This document shows positions 41,432 through 48,808 of a stretch of 64,000 bases of DNA, piece by piece. The position numbers and the translations under genes were made by a program. Numbering within the stretch: position 1 is the first letter of the stretch; every line of letters begins with the position of its first letter. The stretch spans positions 151,419 through 215,418 of IMG/VR virus record IMGVR_UViG_3300048927_000250. One strand, written 5' to 3'. Below the pieces are notes generated by a model. It saw only the letters and a program-made list of their open reading frames with translations, was not told the origin of the DNA and did no database searches. This stretch comes from a virus.

Positions 41432-42010
41432 TTAGCGTATTACTCGGCGCATGGCGGCGAGAACTTGTTCCAGGATATCGAAGTTGATGTACGCCTCATT
41501 GAACGCTAACTGAATCGCGTCAACGTAACACTCGTATTCCCCGAACGCCAGGATAGATTCATCCATGTCGTCCCACCATCGACCAGAATGTTCTTCGAAG
41601 GCAGCGTGAAGTGCGCTGTTGAACCAGTCGTTCAGTTCTCGTAACTTCTCGCAGTACTCGACAAACATTTCCCGGATAATCGGTGGGGTATCAGGATGAG
41701 TAATCTGAATCACCAGTTCCTGATAGAGTGCCGGACGGTTCTTTCGCATCAGGGTGTAACTAAGTTGAACCTTTGCGCGCTCTTCGCCTAACAACATGAA
41801 CTGTTCCATCACGGCGCTGAGCTCGGGTGCCCAACGCAGGCGCATCATGTTGGCGTGTTCACGAGGCAGGTCCCCCACCATCCCGTATAACTTTCTCGAG
41901 TCGGCGTAGACCGTGAACTTTGTTTCCAGTAACCGGCAGACATCCTCGTACAACCAGTCGAGTGATTCTTTGGGAGTACGGGCTTGTGCCCCTCGGCGTA
42001 CGTCAGTCAT
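41432..42010 (-). CDS. Helical acidic protein of unknown function
   Basis: The product is 192 residues from the ATG at 42010 with AAGGA upstream. A TTG six codons earlier is less likely. It is mostly alpha-helical, with Met-, Leu- and Glu-rich segments (MRLRWAPELSAVMEQFMLLGEE in parts) and an acidic Trp motif WWDDMDES near 150. The start overlaps the previous stop by 8 bases. No known domain. Confidence 0.6.
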   Translation of the reverse strand: MTDVRRGAQARTPKESLDWLYEDVCRLLETKFTVYADSRKLYGMVGDLPREHANMMRLRWAPELSAVMEQFMLLGEERAKVQLSYTLMRKNRPALYQELVIQITHPDTPPIIREMFVEYCEKLRELNDWFNSALHAAFEEHSGRWWDDMDESILAFGEYECYVDAIQLAFNEAYINFDILEQVLAAMRRVIR

Positions 42011-42374
42011 GTTGGGTGTCCTTGTCAACTAACTTCAGGCGGCATTGCTTGGCCCGAATTTCACTTTCGATGTTGATACGTAATTCGTCCAGGTAACTTA
42101 GTGTCTCCGTCCGCATATCCAGCGGGAGGTTAGACACGATGTGATGCAGGTGTTCGTCCATTTTATCCGGGGTGGTATAATGCACGAGAAGAATCTGGGC
42201 TAAGGTGACGGCTCCAATCTTGTCACTGTACTTGGTGCTCTGTTGTTCCAGGTCCCGTAACAACTCGAGGTCTTCAATGATGAAGCGGTACTCGTCGTTC
42301 TGTTCGATGAGTTGTAACTTATTTCCGAACACGAGGGCGATGAGCTTTTCCCACCATGTCTTACGTTTTGCCAT
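42003..42374 (-). CDS. Small helical protein of unknown function
   Basis: The 123-residue product starts with a basic and hydrophobic MAKRKTWWEKLIALVFG that could form an amphipathic membrane-contacting helix, and continues with charged helices likely to pair as a coiled coil. GGAGG stands 5 bases before the ATG. Its end overlaps the next gene by 8 bases. Function unknown. Confidence 0.6.
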   Translation of the reverse strand: MAKRKTWWEKLIALVFGNKLQLIEQNDEYRFIIEDLELLRDLEQQSTKYSDKIGAVTLAQILLVHYTTPDKMDEHLHHIVSNLPLDMRTETLSYLDELRINIESEIRAKQCRLKLVDKDTQHD

Positions 42375-42436
42375 GCTTCCTCCAACGGATTCTTTTTGAC
42401 CCTATAACTGAGTCTTTGATTTAAAAAATAAAATAA

Positions 42437-42454
42437 AGGGGCCGTTAGGCCCCT
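42437..42454 (-). terminator. Intrinsic terminator overlapping a gene end
   Basis: A 7-bp stem (aggggcc/ggcccct) with a GTTA loop is followed on the minus strand by TTATTTTATTTTTTAA. The TAA of the gene at 42445 lies in the loop, so the last codons form part of the stem. Confidence 0.85.
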
Positions 42455-42768
42455 CTCTTCAGACTGGCTAACCATGCATCCTGTTTAGCGCACATCCGGT
42501 GGCCCAGACGGTCGTATTCGTTCTGCATGATATCGTACCAGTTCTGAACCGGCTGGCGGTCCAACAGTTGACGGAAGAACTCTTCATGTTTGATGAGGTC
42601 GTCGCCCTGTTGTGCGTACAACAAGTTCAGTGCCTGGTCCAGGTTGTGCGGACGGCCGAAGCGGTGAACTTGTTCCATGTAGCGTAGCGCCATGGTCCGT
42701 TCTTCCTCTTCCACACACAACCCAATCTTCCACATCCGGGTTTTCTTATCCCACTTCGAATGGAACAT
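42445..42768 (-). CDS. Small helical protein of unknown function
   Basis: The 107-residue product is helical and charged (MFHSKWDKKTRMWKIG at the start, then ERTMALRYMEQVHRFG). It ends WLASLKRGA, with its stop in the terminator loop. AAGGAG stands 8 bases before the ATG. It follows the 202-residue gene by 16 bases. No family is recognised. Confidence 0.6.
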   Translation of the reverse strand: MFHSKWDKKTRMWKIGLCVEEEERTMALRYMEQVHRFGRPHNLDQALNLLYAQQGDDLIKHEEFFRQLLDRQPVQNWYDIMQNEYDRLGHRMCAKQDAWLASLKRGA

Positions 42769-42784
42769 GGTGATACTCCTTAGT

Positions 42785-43393
42785 TTAATTCATAGGAGTG
42801 GTGAAGTGTTTTATTACCGCCTCCGCTCGGCGTTTGAATTCTTCAGGGGTATCCGCATTAAGAATAGGCTCCACAATCTTACCCACAAACTTCGAGTCCA
42901 GCTGTTTTGCCTTGTACCAGTCGATAAGTGCTCCGGCCAGAATCTTCTTGCGGTAGCTGTGGATATAATCCCGCGAAGCTTCCTGGAAGAACGTCCGTAC
43001 ATCTTCCAGTTCAATGATAGCCGGGACAATCTTATCTTCGTTAGTTCGCACCCGGTTGAGGGAGGCGACGGTTTTGTCAATGAGGCTGTTAAGCTCTTTG
43101 TCAAAGTCCTCCCCTTCCAGGTTGAGGTTACCGAACTCACGCCAAGTTTTCTCCCACCAATCATTCACACCTTCCAACTTACCGATGTTGTACATGACCA
43201 CCATCCCGACATTCACTGCCCCTGCACGGAAGATGCGACCAGTCCCGTTTGGACTGAAGTCTTTCAGGCTGGAGAAGACGGTGTCGTGAAACTCGGGGTC
43301 CTGCCATTCATCAGTGATGAACTTGCGCAAGGTGTTGACCAGCAGTTGGTTGTGGAACTCCTTTTCCACCGGGTCAAGTTTGTAATACTTCAT
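42785..43393 (-). CDS. Helical protein of unknown function
   Basis: The 202-residue product is predominantly helical with charged faces and one hydrophobic strand (AVNVGMVVMYNIG at 59-71). It shares TGATG with the upstream stop and has no separate Shine-Dalgarno site, so it is translated by coupling. It is the last but one gene of an operon that also carries two paralogous beta-rich genes. Function unknown. Confidence 0.6.
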   Translation of the reverse strand: MKYYKLDPVEKEFHNQLLVNTLRKFITDEWQDPEFHDTVFSSLKDFSPNGTGRIFRAGAVNVGMVVMYNIGKLEGVNDWWEKTWREFGNLNLEGEDFDKELNSLIDKTVASLNRVRTNEDKIVPAIIELEDVRTFFQEASRDYIHSYRKKILAGALIDWYKAKQLDSKFVGKIVEPILNADTPEEFKRRAEAVIKHFTTPMN

Positions 43394-43773
43394 CAGTTAG
43401 CATCCATAATGATGGTCCCGGACGTCCCCTTGTAATCAACCGTCATGGTTTCGCTGGGTACCGTGATGAATTGGAACTTAATAACCCCACCTTCGTTGAA
43501 GATGACTTTAACCGGAGCACCGGGGTAACCTGCCTCGCGGAACTGACGGGTTAAATGTGGCCAGTACTCAGGGTTGATGAGAGATTGCGGACGGAAGAAG
43601 CGGGTGACGAGGTGTTCTTTATCCAGTTGCTTAATCAACACCATGAAGAACACCTCACCGGGAAAACATGCCTCATACCCCCCGGTCAGTATATCCAGCG
43701 GTGTCTCCTGGTCCTCGATGGTAACGAACAATCGTTCTGGGAGTTCAGAAACATATTCCTTTTCGCCGGTCAT
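43393..43773 (-). CDS. Beta-rich accessory protein, paralogue of the next gene upstream
   Basis: The product is 126 residues from the ATG at 43773, which shares ATGA with the upstream stop. The long frame to 43875 runs wholly in the neighbour. Its later part matches that of the 43770-44183 product: V-x-x-N-x-G-x-x-x-F-Q-F, then a spacer, YKG, and a Ser-Gly pair. The N-terminal part also shares the spacing of Glu-Phe and x-F-[RY]-P. The two are tandem duplicates. No known function. Confidence 0.6.
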   Translation of the reverse strand: MTGEKEYVSELPERLFVTIEDQETPLDILTGGYEACFPGEVFFMVLIKQLDKEHLVTRFFRPQSLINPEYWPHLTRQFREAGYPGAPVKVIFNEGGVIKFQFITVPSETMTVDYKGTSGTIIMDAN

Positions 43774-44183
43774 TGTGCATTCACCCCACTGCTGACATTC
43801 CCTTTGTAACTGAGGGTGCGCTTCCCTTCGTTCTTCAGGACGTTCTCGTACTGGAACTCCTCCCCCGTATTCCACAATACCCGAATCACCATAGGCGTGT
43901 GTCCGCCGTGTCTAACCTGTGCTGCAACCAGTGCCCAATGTGTCAGGTCCAGTTTACGGTTGGGGTAGAAGACCATCATCGGACTTTTGTCCGGAACAGG
44001 TGTCACACCCTCAGGAAGTTCTTTGGTGTCCATGGCCAGCATCAGGTATTCACCGCCTTCCACTGCCCCCGCCCATCCAGTACGAATCCCCCAGAACGGA
44101 AACACCATCCCAGCTGTACAGACGACTAAGTCCGCTTCCTTTCCCTTATCGTCTACAGGGAAGCTTTCATTGGTTTTAATCAT
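43770..44183 (-). CDS. Beta-rich accessory protein, paralogue of the next gene downstream
   Basis: The product is 137 residues from the ATG at 44183, with GGGAG about 6-7 bases upstream. A GTG four codons earlier lies in the site. It has VIRVLWNTGEEFQYENVL then TLSYKGNVSSG, closely matching the order in the downstream paralogue. ATGA overlaps join it to both neighbours. Probably a small soluble beta-sandwich. Function unknown. Confidence 0.6.
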   Translation of the reverse strand: MIKTNESFPVDDKGKEADLVVCTAGMVFPFWGIRTGWAGAVEGGEYLMLAMDTKELPEGVTPVPDKSPMMVFYPNRKLDLTHWALVAAQVRHGGHTPMVIRVLWNTGEEFQYENVLKNEGKRTLSYKGNVSSGVNAQ

Positions 44184-44479
44184 GGCTTCTCCCACCCTTT
44201 GTCATTACGGCGTGTGATTACCCAGGTTAAGACTTTCATTGCCCAAGCGTGAAGTTCATCCAGGGTAGCGTCCCCAGAAGTTTCCGTCACTACCTTGCTC
44301 ACGAGTACCAATGCGTCTTCGTAGTTCTGTGGAGCAAACTCTACGTAACTTCCGCGTAAGACGAAGGTGTTCTCGGGAATGTTGCGATGCGTCAGGTATT
44401 GCGTTTCACCTTTAGCCATATCGCGTACTGAGTGGGGTACAATGATAGGAACAACGATTCCGTAATTAGCGTGTAACAT
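44180..44479 (-). CDS. Small protein heading an accessory operon, unknown function
   Basis: The 99-residue product starts with a hydrophobic beta segment MLHANYGIVVPIIVP and ends in a Trp-containing helix (LHAWAMKVLTWVITRR). CAGGAGAG precedes the ATG. The gene follows 320 bases of non-coding DNA with repeated GAGTGA elements. It is therefore probably controlled separately from the genes upstream. No family is recognised. Confidence 0.55.
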   Translation of the reverse strand: MLHANYGIVVPIIVPHSVRDMAKGETQYLTHRNIPENTFVLRGSYVEFAPQNYEDALVLVSKVVTETSGDATLDELHAWAMKVLTWVITRRNDKGWEKP

Positions 44480-44800
44480 GACTCTCTCCTGAATAAGGTT
44501 TTTTATTGAATGGTTAATTTAATTAGTTTGAAATTTTTCGAGTGATTGGTCTCTCACTCTGAAAGAAGGATAGAGTACTAGCGTACTCACTCAGTACCCT
44601 CTAATGATTACTCGTATTCACTCGCAATCATACGGGTACTAGTTAACAGCACAAAAGCCCCTACGGGCCTTTTGGCTGGAAGTTCAAAACAATGCACCCC
44701 ACCGTAAAAAATAACCGTTATACGACGGAATACCTATCGAAACACCCCTTTTCAGAGATGTTCGATAAATATAATAAGTCAGAGTGACCAAATCGTGAAA
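44480..44800. other. Non-coding region with repeats, probable promoter and operator region
   Basis: No credible gene lies here. The minus strand carries GAGTGA three times (plus-strand tcactc at 44554, 44587 and 44618, spaced 33 and 31 bases) and an inverted copy CGAGTGA at 44540. AGTACT-like elements lie around 44574-44598 and near 44636-44642. A hairpin at 44652-44672 ends the upstream gene. The AT-rich stretch 44505-44540 may be part of a promoter. No early box of the type found elsewhere was seen. Confidence 0.5.
44652..44672 (-). terminator. Imperfect intrinsic terminator
   Basis: The minus strand reads AAAAGGCCC-GTA-GGGGCTTTT with one mismatch inside the stem and a T4 end. It lies about 130 bases after the stop at 44801. 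Confidence 0.55.
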
Positions 44801-45448
44801 TTACTGTTCGAGGACTGGAGGCTCCGGTGAAGCACTTGGTTCGATGTACTTCAACGTGATGTCAATCATGCGACGGAACTCTGTCCACGTGACTGCCTGA
44901 TGAAGAATCCCGTCCATCAGTTTGTGGATGTAGTAATCGTCGAACTCACCAGCGTCGATGTACTTGGCGATGGATTCTCCCAGTACCCGTTGAGCACTCT
45001 CCACCCGCACCAGGTCAATTAGCGTCTTAATACGGGTAGTGATGTACGACAGGTTAATCAGTAACTGGAATAGCGGTTGGTCATCGACATCACTTTCCTG
45101 CTTGTTGATGGCTTCCCAGATTAACTTTACGCCCCTGTCGACTAACACCTTCACAGCAGGGAGTGTAACCATCTGTCCTCGTTCGAGCTCCTGTTCAACC
45201 AAGTCACGAAGCATGGCGATACGGTCCTGTGCAAACTCCTGCTCGTCCGCCAGTTCTTTGTAGCACGCTGCGGTCTTACTGTAGAAATCTTCCAGGATTG
45301 CACGAATGCGTTCAGGCGGAACAACCATCTCGTTCATCGCCTCCTCATCACCCTGCCACACTACCCCTACGCCAACCAGCATCCAACGTAGGCGGTCGTT
45401 GAAGCGACGTTTCGCATCGTCGCTAAACTCGTAATAACTTCTGTCCAT
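44801..45448 (-). CDS. Helical acidic protein of unknown function
   Basis: The 215-residue product is helical throughout, rich in Glu, Asp, Arg and Leu. A possible coiled coil lies at about 55-92, and a Pro-rich acidic C-terminus reads SASPEPPVLEQ. The N-terminal part contains a hydrophobic stretch MLVGVGVVW that is too short to span a membrane. CAGGAGC stands 5 bases before the ATG. A terminator precedes it. No family is recognised. Confidence 0.6.
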   Translation of the reverse strand: MDRSYYEFSDDAKRRFNDRLRWMLVGVGVVWQGDEEAMNEMVVPPERIRAILEDFYSKTAACYKELADEQEFAQDRIAMLRDLVEQELERGQMVTLPAVKVLVDRGVKLIWEAINKQESDVDDQPLFQLLINLSYITTRIKTLIDLVRVESAQRVLGESIAKYIDAGEFDDYYIHKLMDGILHQAVTWTEFRRMIDITLKYIEPSASPEPPVLEQ

Positions 45449-45487
45449 ATACGCTCCTGTAAAGCGCTGTAGGCGTTTAAAAAAGAA

Positions 45488-45509
45488 AAGGTGGGGGTTT
45501 CCCCACCTT
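45488..45509 (-). terminator. Intrinsic terminator
   Basis: A 9-bp stem (aaggtgggg/ccccacctt) with a GTTT loop is followed on the minus strand by TTCTTTTTT. It lies 9 bases after the stop at 45518. Confidence 0.9.
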
Positions 45510-45517
45510 TGATGTTG

Positions 45518-46552
45518 TTACGGGTGAATCTTTTCCCAGAGCTCCTGGTGAGCTTTGATTTCGAGGTGGTTAAGGTACTGTAACGTTCCTTTACGCACCC
45601 CTTGGTAAATATTCACGTAATCGAAGTCGTAATACGCTTCCAGCAGAATGGTGACTGAAGGAGATTTTTCCTGAATCGCCTTGTGTTTACGGTAGACGCC
45701 ACGCACGTGCTGGAAGAAAGCATCACGTACACCGTCCAGGGTTTCCTTCAGGCTGCACGCGAACAGCTGGTACAACGCCACATGTACATCACGCCATGGA
45801 GTCAGGTCACCGTGACCGATGGCTGTCAGACAGAAGCGGCGAGCATCGTCGTATTTGAGCGCCATGGCCACATGACCAACCTTCTCCTGCTCTGTCCAGA
45901 ACCAGTCCGGGGTTTCGGTCTGCGCATGTTCGAAGAACGCCACCACGAGTTCAGGCGCATCGCCGGAATACTGGATGTGGTCAACTGCCAAACTTTTACG
46001 CAGGTCTTTTACTTTATGGACGGCTTCGTTGAAGAGACCTAACCACGGACTGAGCCCATTGGTCTTACCGGGTTCCGATGATGCGAAGACCGGCAGTTCC
46101 AGGTCGGCGAGGAAAGAGCGTAACGCCAGAATTTCCATCAGCAGCGGACGCTCAGGGATACCTTCTACACCGTGGTCACCCAGGTAGTAGTTTGCCTCCA
46201 CCTTCACGCTCATGTGCGAGACTGTGTAAAAGCTGATGTCGCTATCGTCACCCAGCGTCAGCACCCCGTCTTTGTTGATGAGCTGTAGCGTACCGTACCC
46301 ACCGTCTAACTCTAGGTACAACGTGAAGTCTTTGTTGAGGTCCGCTTTCGCCATGTCCTCATCAGACAGTGGGAAGTCGATGCTTTCGTTGACCTTCCAG
46401 TCCAGGGAGATAGTATCGACGGTAATCTTCTGAAGCTGGTCGAGAGAGTGATAACCCTTCTCGGAGATTTCGCGACGCCACTCACAGCGGTCGTCAACGA
46501 AGGTCAGGTAAATTTCTTGTACGTCTTTGTTGGTTGCGAAAAGTGAAGTCAT
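45518..46552 (-). CDS. Accessory protein of unknown function
   Basis: The 344-residue product has a beta-rich N-terminal half (about 1-120, with FTLYLELDGGYGTLQLINKDG written in parts) and a helical C-terminal half with His and Trp residues. No catalytic signature is clear. The ATG shares ATGA with the stop of the ADP-ribosyltransferase-like gene and has AGGAGG upstream, so the two products are probably made together, and it may be its partner or target adaptor. Confidence 0.6.
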   Translation of the reverse strand: MTSLFATNKDVQEIYLTFVDDRCEWRREISEKGYHSLDQLQKITVDTISLDWKVNESIDFPLSDEDMAKADLNKDFTLYLELDGGYGTLQLINKDGVLTLGDDSDISFYTVSHMSVKVEANYYLGDHGVEGIPERPLLMEILALRSFLADLELPVFASSEPGKTNGLSPWLGLFNEAVHKVKDLRKSLAVDHIQYSGDAPELVVAFFEHAQTETPDWFWTEQEKVGHVAMALKYDDARRFCLTAIGHGDLTPWRDVHVALYQLFACSLKETLDGVRDAFFQHVRGVYRKHKAIQEKSPSVTILLEAYYDFDYVNIYQGVRKGTLQYLNHLEIKAHQELWEKIHP

Positions 46553-47133
46553 TTGGTTTCCTCCTGAGGAATGATTTGTTCGACACGAACGATTTTAATG
46601 GTTTCTTTGGCGAAGACTCGCCACTCAGTCGTGTACATGGATGCAGCATTGCCGCCGTACGCCGCCCCGTCAAACCCTGCTGCGATTAATTTAGTAACCT
46701 CTTCAGGGTCGTCGTAGAACGGGTAGGCTTGGAAGTAGAGTTCCTCCAGTCGGTCCGGGTAACGGTCCAACCATTGGTCAATCGTGTGGTTCGGGTACTG
46801 CGCAAATTCCGATACGGTCATGTCCTCCCAGAGGTTGGTGTCGACAATCCACTCTTTGAACTTGCGGGCAATACGTAGGGCTTCGGTACGCCCGAGTTTA
46901 GCTTCAACCTCACCTAACTCCAGGAAGGGGTCAGTCGGGGTATTCTGGAAAAAGTTCTTGCAGTCGAGAGTAGCGACGACAATGCGTGGGTTCTCGACCT
47001 GTCCCAACGCATCCAGTGGATGGATGGCGTAGTAGTGAGCGGTGGGTCGATGGTTACTGAAGGTCCATGACGCCAACCGCTTATCTAAGACGTCTCCCGC
47101 ACCGTAAATGCCGCGAAAGAATTCTGTAGTCAT
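46549..47133 (-). CDS. ADP-ribosyltransferase-like protein
   Basis: The 194-residue product follows the ART-fold plan. FFRGIYGAGDVLDKRL at 5-20 carries the N-terminal Arg. SWTFSNHRPTAHYYA at 22-36 resembles the S-x-S strand and following helix. VVATLDCKNF is followed by the N-T-x-x-D-P-F-L-E segment. GFDGAAYGGN with TTEWRVFAKETIKIV holds the closing strands and a Glu near 170. Families of this plan transfer ADP-ribose to protein, DNA or RNA, though some are inactive. It is the second gene of a coupled trio (ATGA overlaps on both sides). Activity is inferred, not shown. Confidence 0.55.
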   Translation of the reverse strand: MTTEFFRGIYGAGDVLDKRLASWTFSNHRPTAHYYAIHPLDALGQVENPRIVVATLDCKNFFQNTPTDPFLELGEVEAKLGRTEALRIARKFKEWIVDTNLWEDMTVSEFAQYPNHTIDQWLDRYPDRLEELYFQAYPFYDDPEEVTKLIAAGFDGAAYGGNAASMYTTEWRVFAKETIKIVRVEQIIPQEETK

Positions 47134-47789
47134 TGTGCTTTCAGACTCCCGCCTGTTTTGCTGGCCCCGGCCTGCACTTGTTGTTCTTTACGCAGGTAAA
47201 CCATTTCGAGGTTGAAATGATAAACCGCATTGTTCAGAATCGCCCGTAACCCAGTCAGGGTTTTGGCGCTGTTAATTTGGTCAGTCAGGTAATCGCGATG
47301 ATGCGGGTCGAATTCCTGGAACGCAACTTCTTGCCCCAGACGTTTGTGGATGTCGTGCACCACTGCATTCAACGCGTACTTTTCTTGCACTTCTTTGTAG
47401 TGCACTTCGTAGATATCGCGGACCGCATCGAGCAAAGCCTTCAGGCGGTCAGACCCGCCCACGATGAACAGTTGGTGTTCCACATCGCGCACGAACTCAG
47501 AGATGAAATCCACCATCTGACTTTCAACCGCCAGAAAGTCAGGGAGTATGATGTCTCGCCAGCTCTGACTGTTTTTCAGCATCCCTTCTAACCAGACTTG
47601 TTCCGAACGCTCAGTCTCGGCAACCAGTCCCGGAAGCCGCGCTGCGAGATTGGATTGGAGGCTAGCAACCATCGGTTTGTTCAGTGCGGTTGTTTTTGCC
47701 CGTTCAGTCAGGTTCAACAGGTCCTGCATGATGGCAGCTGCCATCTGAACGTAAATAAGTTTCTTCTTGTTGTCGAAGTTGTTGTACAT
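47130..47789 (-). CDS. Helical protein of unknown function
   Basis: The product is 219 residues from the ATG at 47789, with AGGAG about 9 bases upstream. The frame from 47819 includes that site. Long Leu-, Gln- and Lys-rich helices span most of the protein, and coiled-coil pairing is likely at about 10-70. The C-terminus is flexible (QVQAGASKTGGSLKAQ). It precedes the ADP-ribosyltransferase-like gene with an ATGA overlap. No known domain. Confidence 0.6.
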   Translation of the reverse strand: MYNNFDNKKKLIYVQMAAAIMQDLLNLTERAKTTALNKPMVASLQSNLAARLPGLVAETERSEQVWLEGMLKNSQSWRDIILPDFLAVESQMVDFISEFVRDVEHQLFIVGGSDRLKALLDAVRDIYEVHYKEVQEKYALNAVVHDIHKRLGQEVAFQEFDPHHRDYLTDQINSAKTLTGLRAILNNAVYHFNLEMVYLRKEQQVQAGASKTGGSLKAQ

Positions 47790-47818
47790 TACTTTTTTCT
47801 CCTGAATAAAAGAATACA

Positions 47819-47844
47819 CTCCAGGTCCCCGAAGGAACCTGGAG
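47819..47844 (-). terminator. Intrinsic terminator
   Basis: An 8-bp stem (ctccaggt/acctggag) with a 10-base loop is followed on the minus strand by TGTATTCTTTTATT. It lies 26 bases after the stop at 47870. Confidence 0.65.
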
Positions 47845-47869
47845 GCATAAGGTTTATGTCCGTCGTAAA

Positions 47870-48271
47870 TTATGACTTACGATTCTGGTGAGCAGCGATA
47901 CCGTTGACAATGCGTTTCAACGCGTCGACCGTGTCGTTCCACTTGCGGTACAATTCGCTGGCGTGACCGAATTCAGGGAACGCATTGATTTCGATTTCCA
48001 TCGCGCGCATCACACCTTTGAAGTCATGGTGGTCGAACATAGATGGCCAGACAGCCCCGATGTGGGATTTGACGGTCTGGTACTGCATCCCAGCTTTGGA
48101 AGCTTTCATTTCCCCAACGGTTGGGAGACGCACTTTATCCAAATAGTCAGTAAGCTCGGACAAAGGTGCTTCGGTTTGCTTATTCAAAAGCTTGATAAGT
48201 TTTTCTTTATGCTCATCATCGAGTTCTTCGATTAGACCCACGATGATATTGTATATTTTTTCTTGTTTCAT
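47870..48271 (-). CDS. Helical early protein, likely paralogue of the gene upstream
   Basis: The 133-residue product has an N-terminal helix pair (IYNIIVGLIEELDDEHKEKL in parts), a Leu/Pro loop, and a C-terminal part with Pro, Trp and FP, then YRKWNDTVDALKRIV. The 48307-48702 product shares the same order of helix, L-loop, V-K-x-x, P-x-F-x-D, and WN-x-x-x-x-x-L-x-K-I-V. They appear to be a diverged tandem pair. CGGAG precedes the ATG. Function unknown. Confidence 0.6.
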   Translation of the reverse strand: MKQEKIYNIIVGLIEELDDEHKEKLIKLLNKQTEAPLSELTDYLDKVRLPTVGEMKASKAGMQYQTVKSHIGAVWPSMFDHHDFKGVMRAMEIEINAFPEFGHASELYRKWNDTVDALKRIVNGIAAHQNRKS

Positions 48272-48306
48272 GTTTACTCCGATAGGGGTCCATGGACCCC
48301 GGGTTA

Positions 48307-48702
48307 TTAGTTAGTGTTTTGTTTACGTAAGCAGCGGCCAGCCTGAACTATCTTGATGAGATGTCCGATGTAGCTGTTCCATTGCTTTGAGTAGTAGTGC
48401 TGACTGCGGTACCACGGATAACGTTCAGGTAGCCAGTCCATGAACTTCGTAATGGCCTCTCTGAATTCAAAGTCTTCAAAGAGTGGGATGTGCGTCATCT
48501 TGAAGAGTCCGATAGACACCTTTAAGAAGTTCTTCTTCACATCGTTCATGGACATCGGTTCCGATGAAAGATGTTGACGCAAGAAACCAATGACTTCTTG
48601 CTGCGGGTCAAAGGTCCCTTGAATCGCAAGAATGATTTCTTTGCGTTCTTCGATACTGTACAAACTGAGTGCTTCAATTACCTCTTTATATTTTTCCGTC
48701 AT
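48307..48702 (-). CDS. Helical early protein, first gene after an early promoter
   Basis: The product is 131 residues from the ATG at 48702, where GGAGG lies 5-6 bases upstream. The ATG at 48714 overlaps that site. It is helical, with Tyr/Trp/Lys-rich C-terminal parts (WYRSQHYYSKQWNSYIGHLIKI in parts). It shares its plan with the downstream gene. Its early promoter is 67 bases upstream. No known domain. Confidence 0.65.
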   Translation of the reverse strand: MTEKYKEVIEALSLYSIEERKEIILAIQGTFDPQQEVIGFLRQHLSSEPMSMNDVKKNFLKVSIGLFKMTHIPLFEDFEFREAITKFMDWLPERYPWYRSQHYYSKQWNSYIGHLIKIVQAGRCLRKQNTN

Positions 48703-48768
48703 AAATACCTCCAATGGTGTTACGGATTATTGTTGTAGTGGAAGGCATAAGTACACCTTCTCATGCTG

Positions 48769-48776
48769 ATAATATA
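48769..48776 (-). promoter_or_regulatory. Early promoter of the operon starting at 48702
   Basis: The minus strand reads TATATTAT-CAGC-ATGA, matching the shared box in all but its last base and the first base of the GTGA. GGTC lies directly upstream, as at 36610. Confidence 0.6.
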
Positions 48777-48808
48777 GACCTTTCCTCACTTTAAAACGGG
48801 TTGTGAAT

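Noticed and set aside
48285-48300. Palindrome ggggtccatggacccc as a terminator
   Set aside because: No T tract on either strand, and the loop would be only four bases of the palindrome. May be a protein site or chance.
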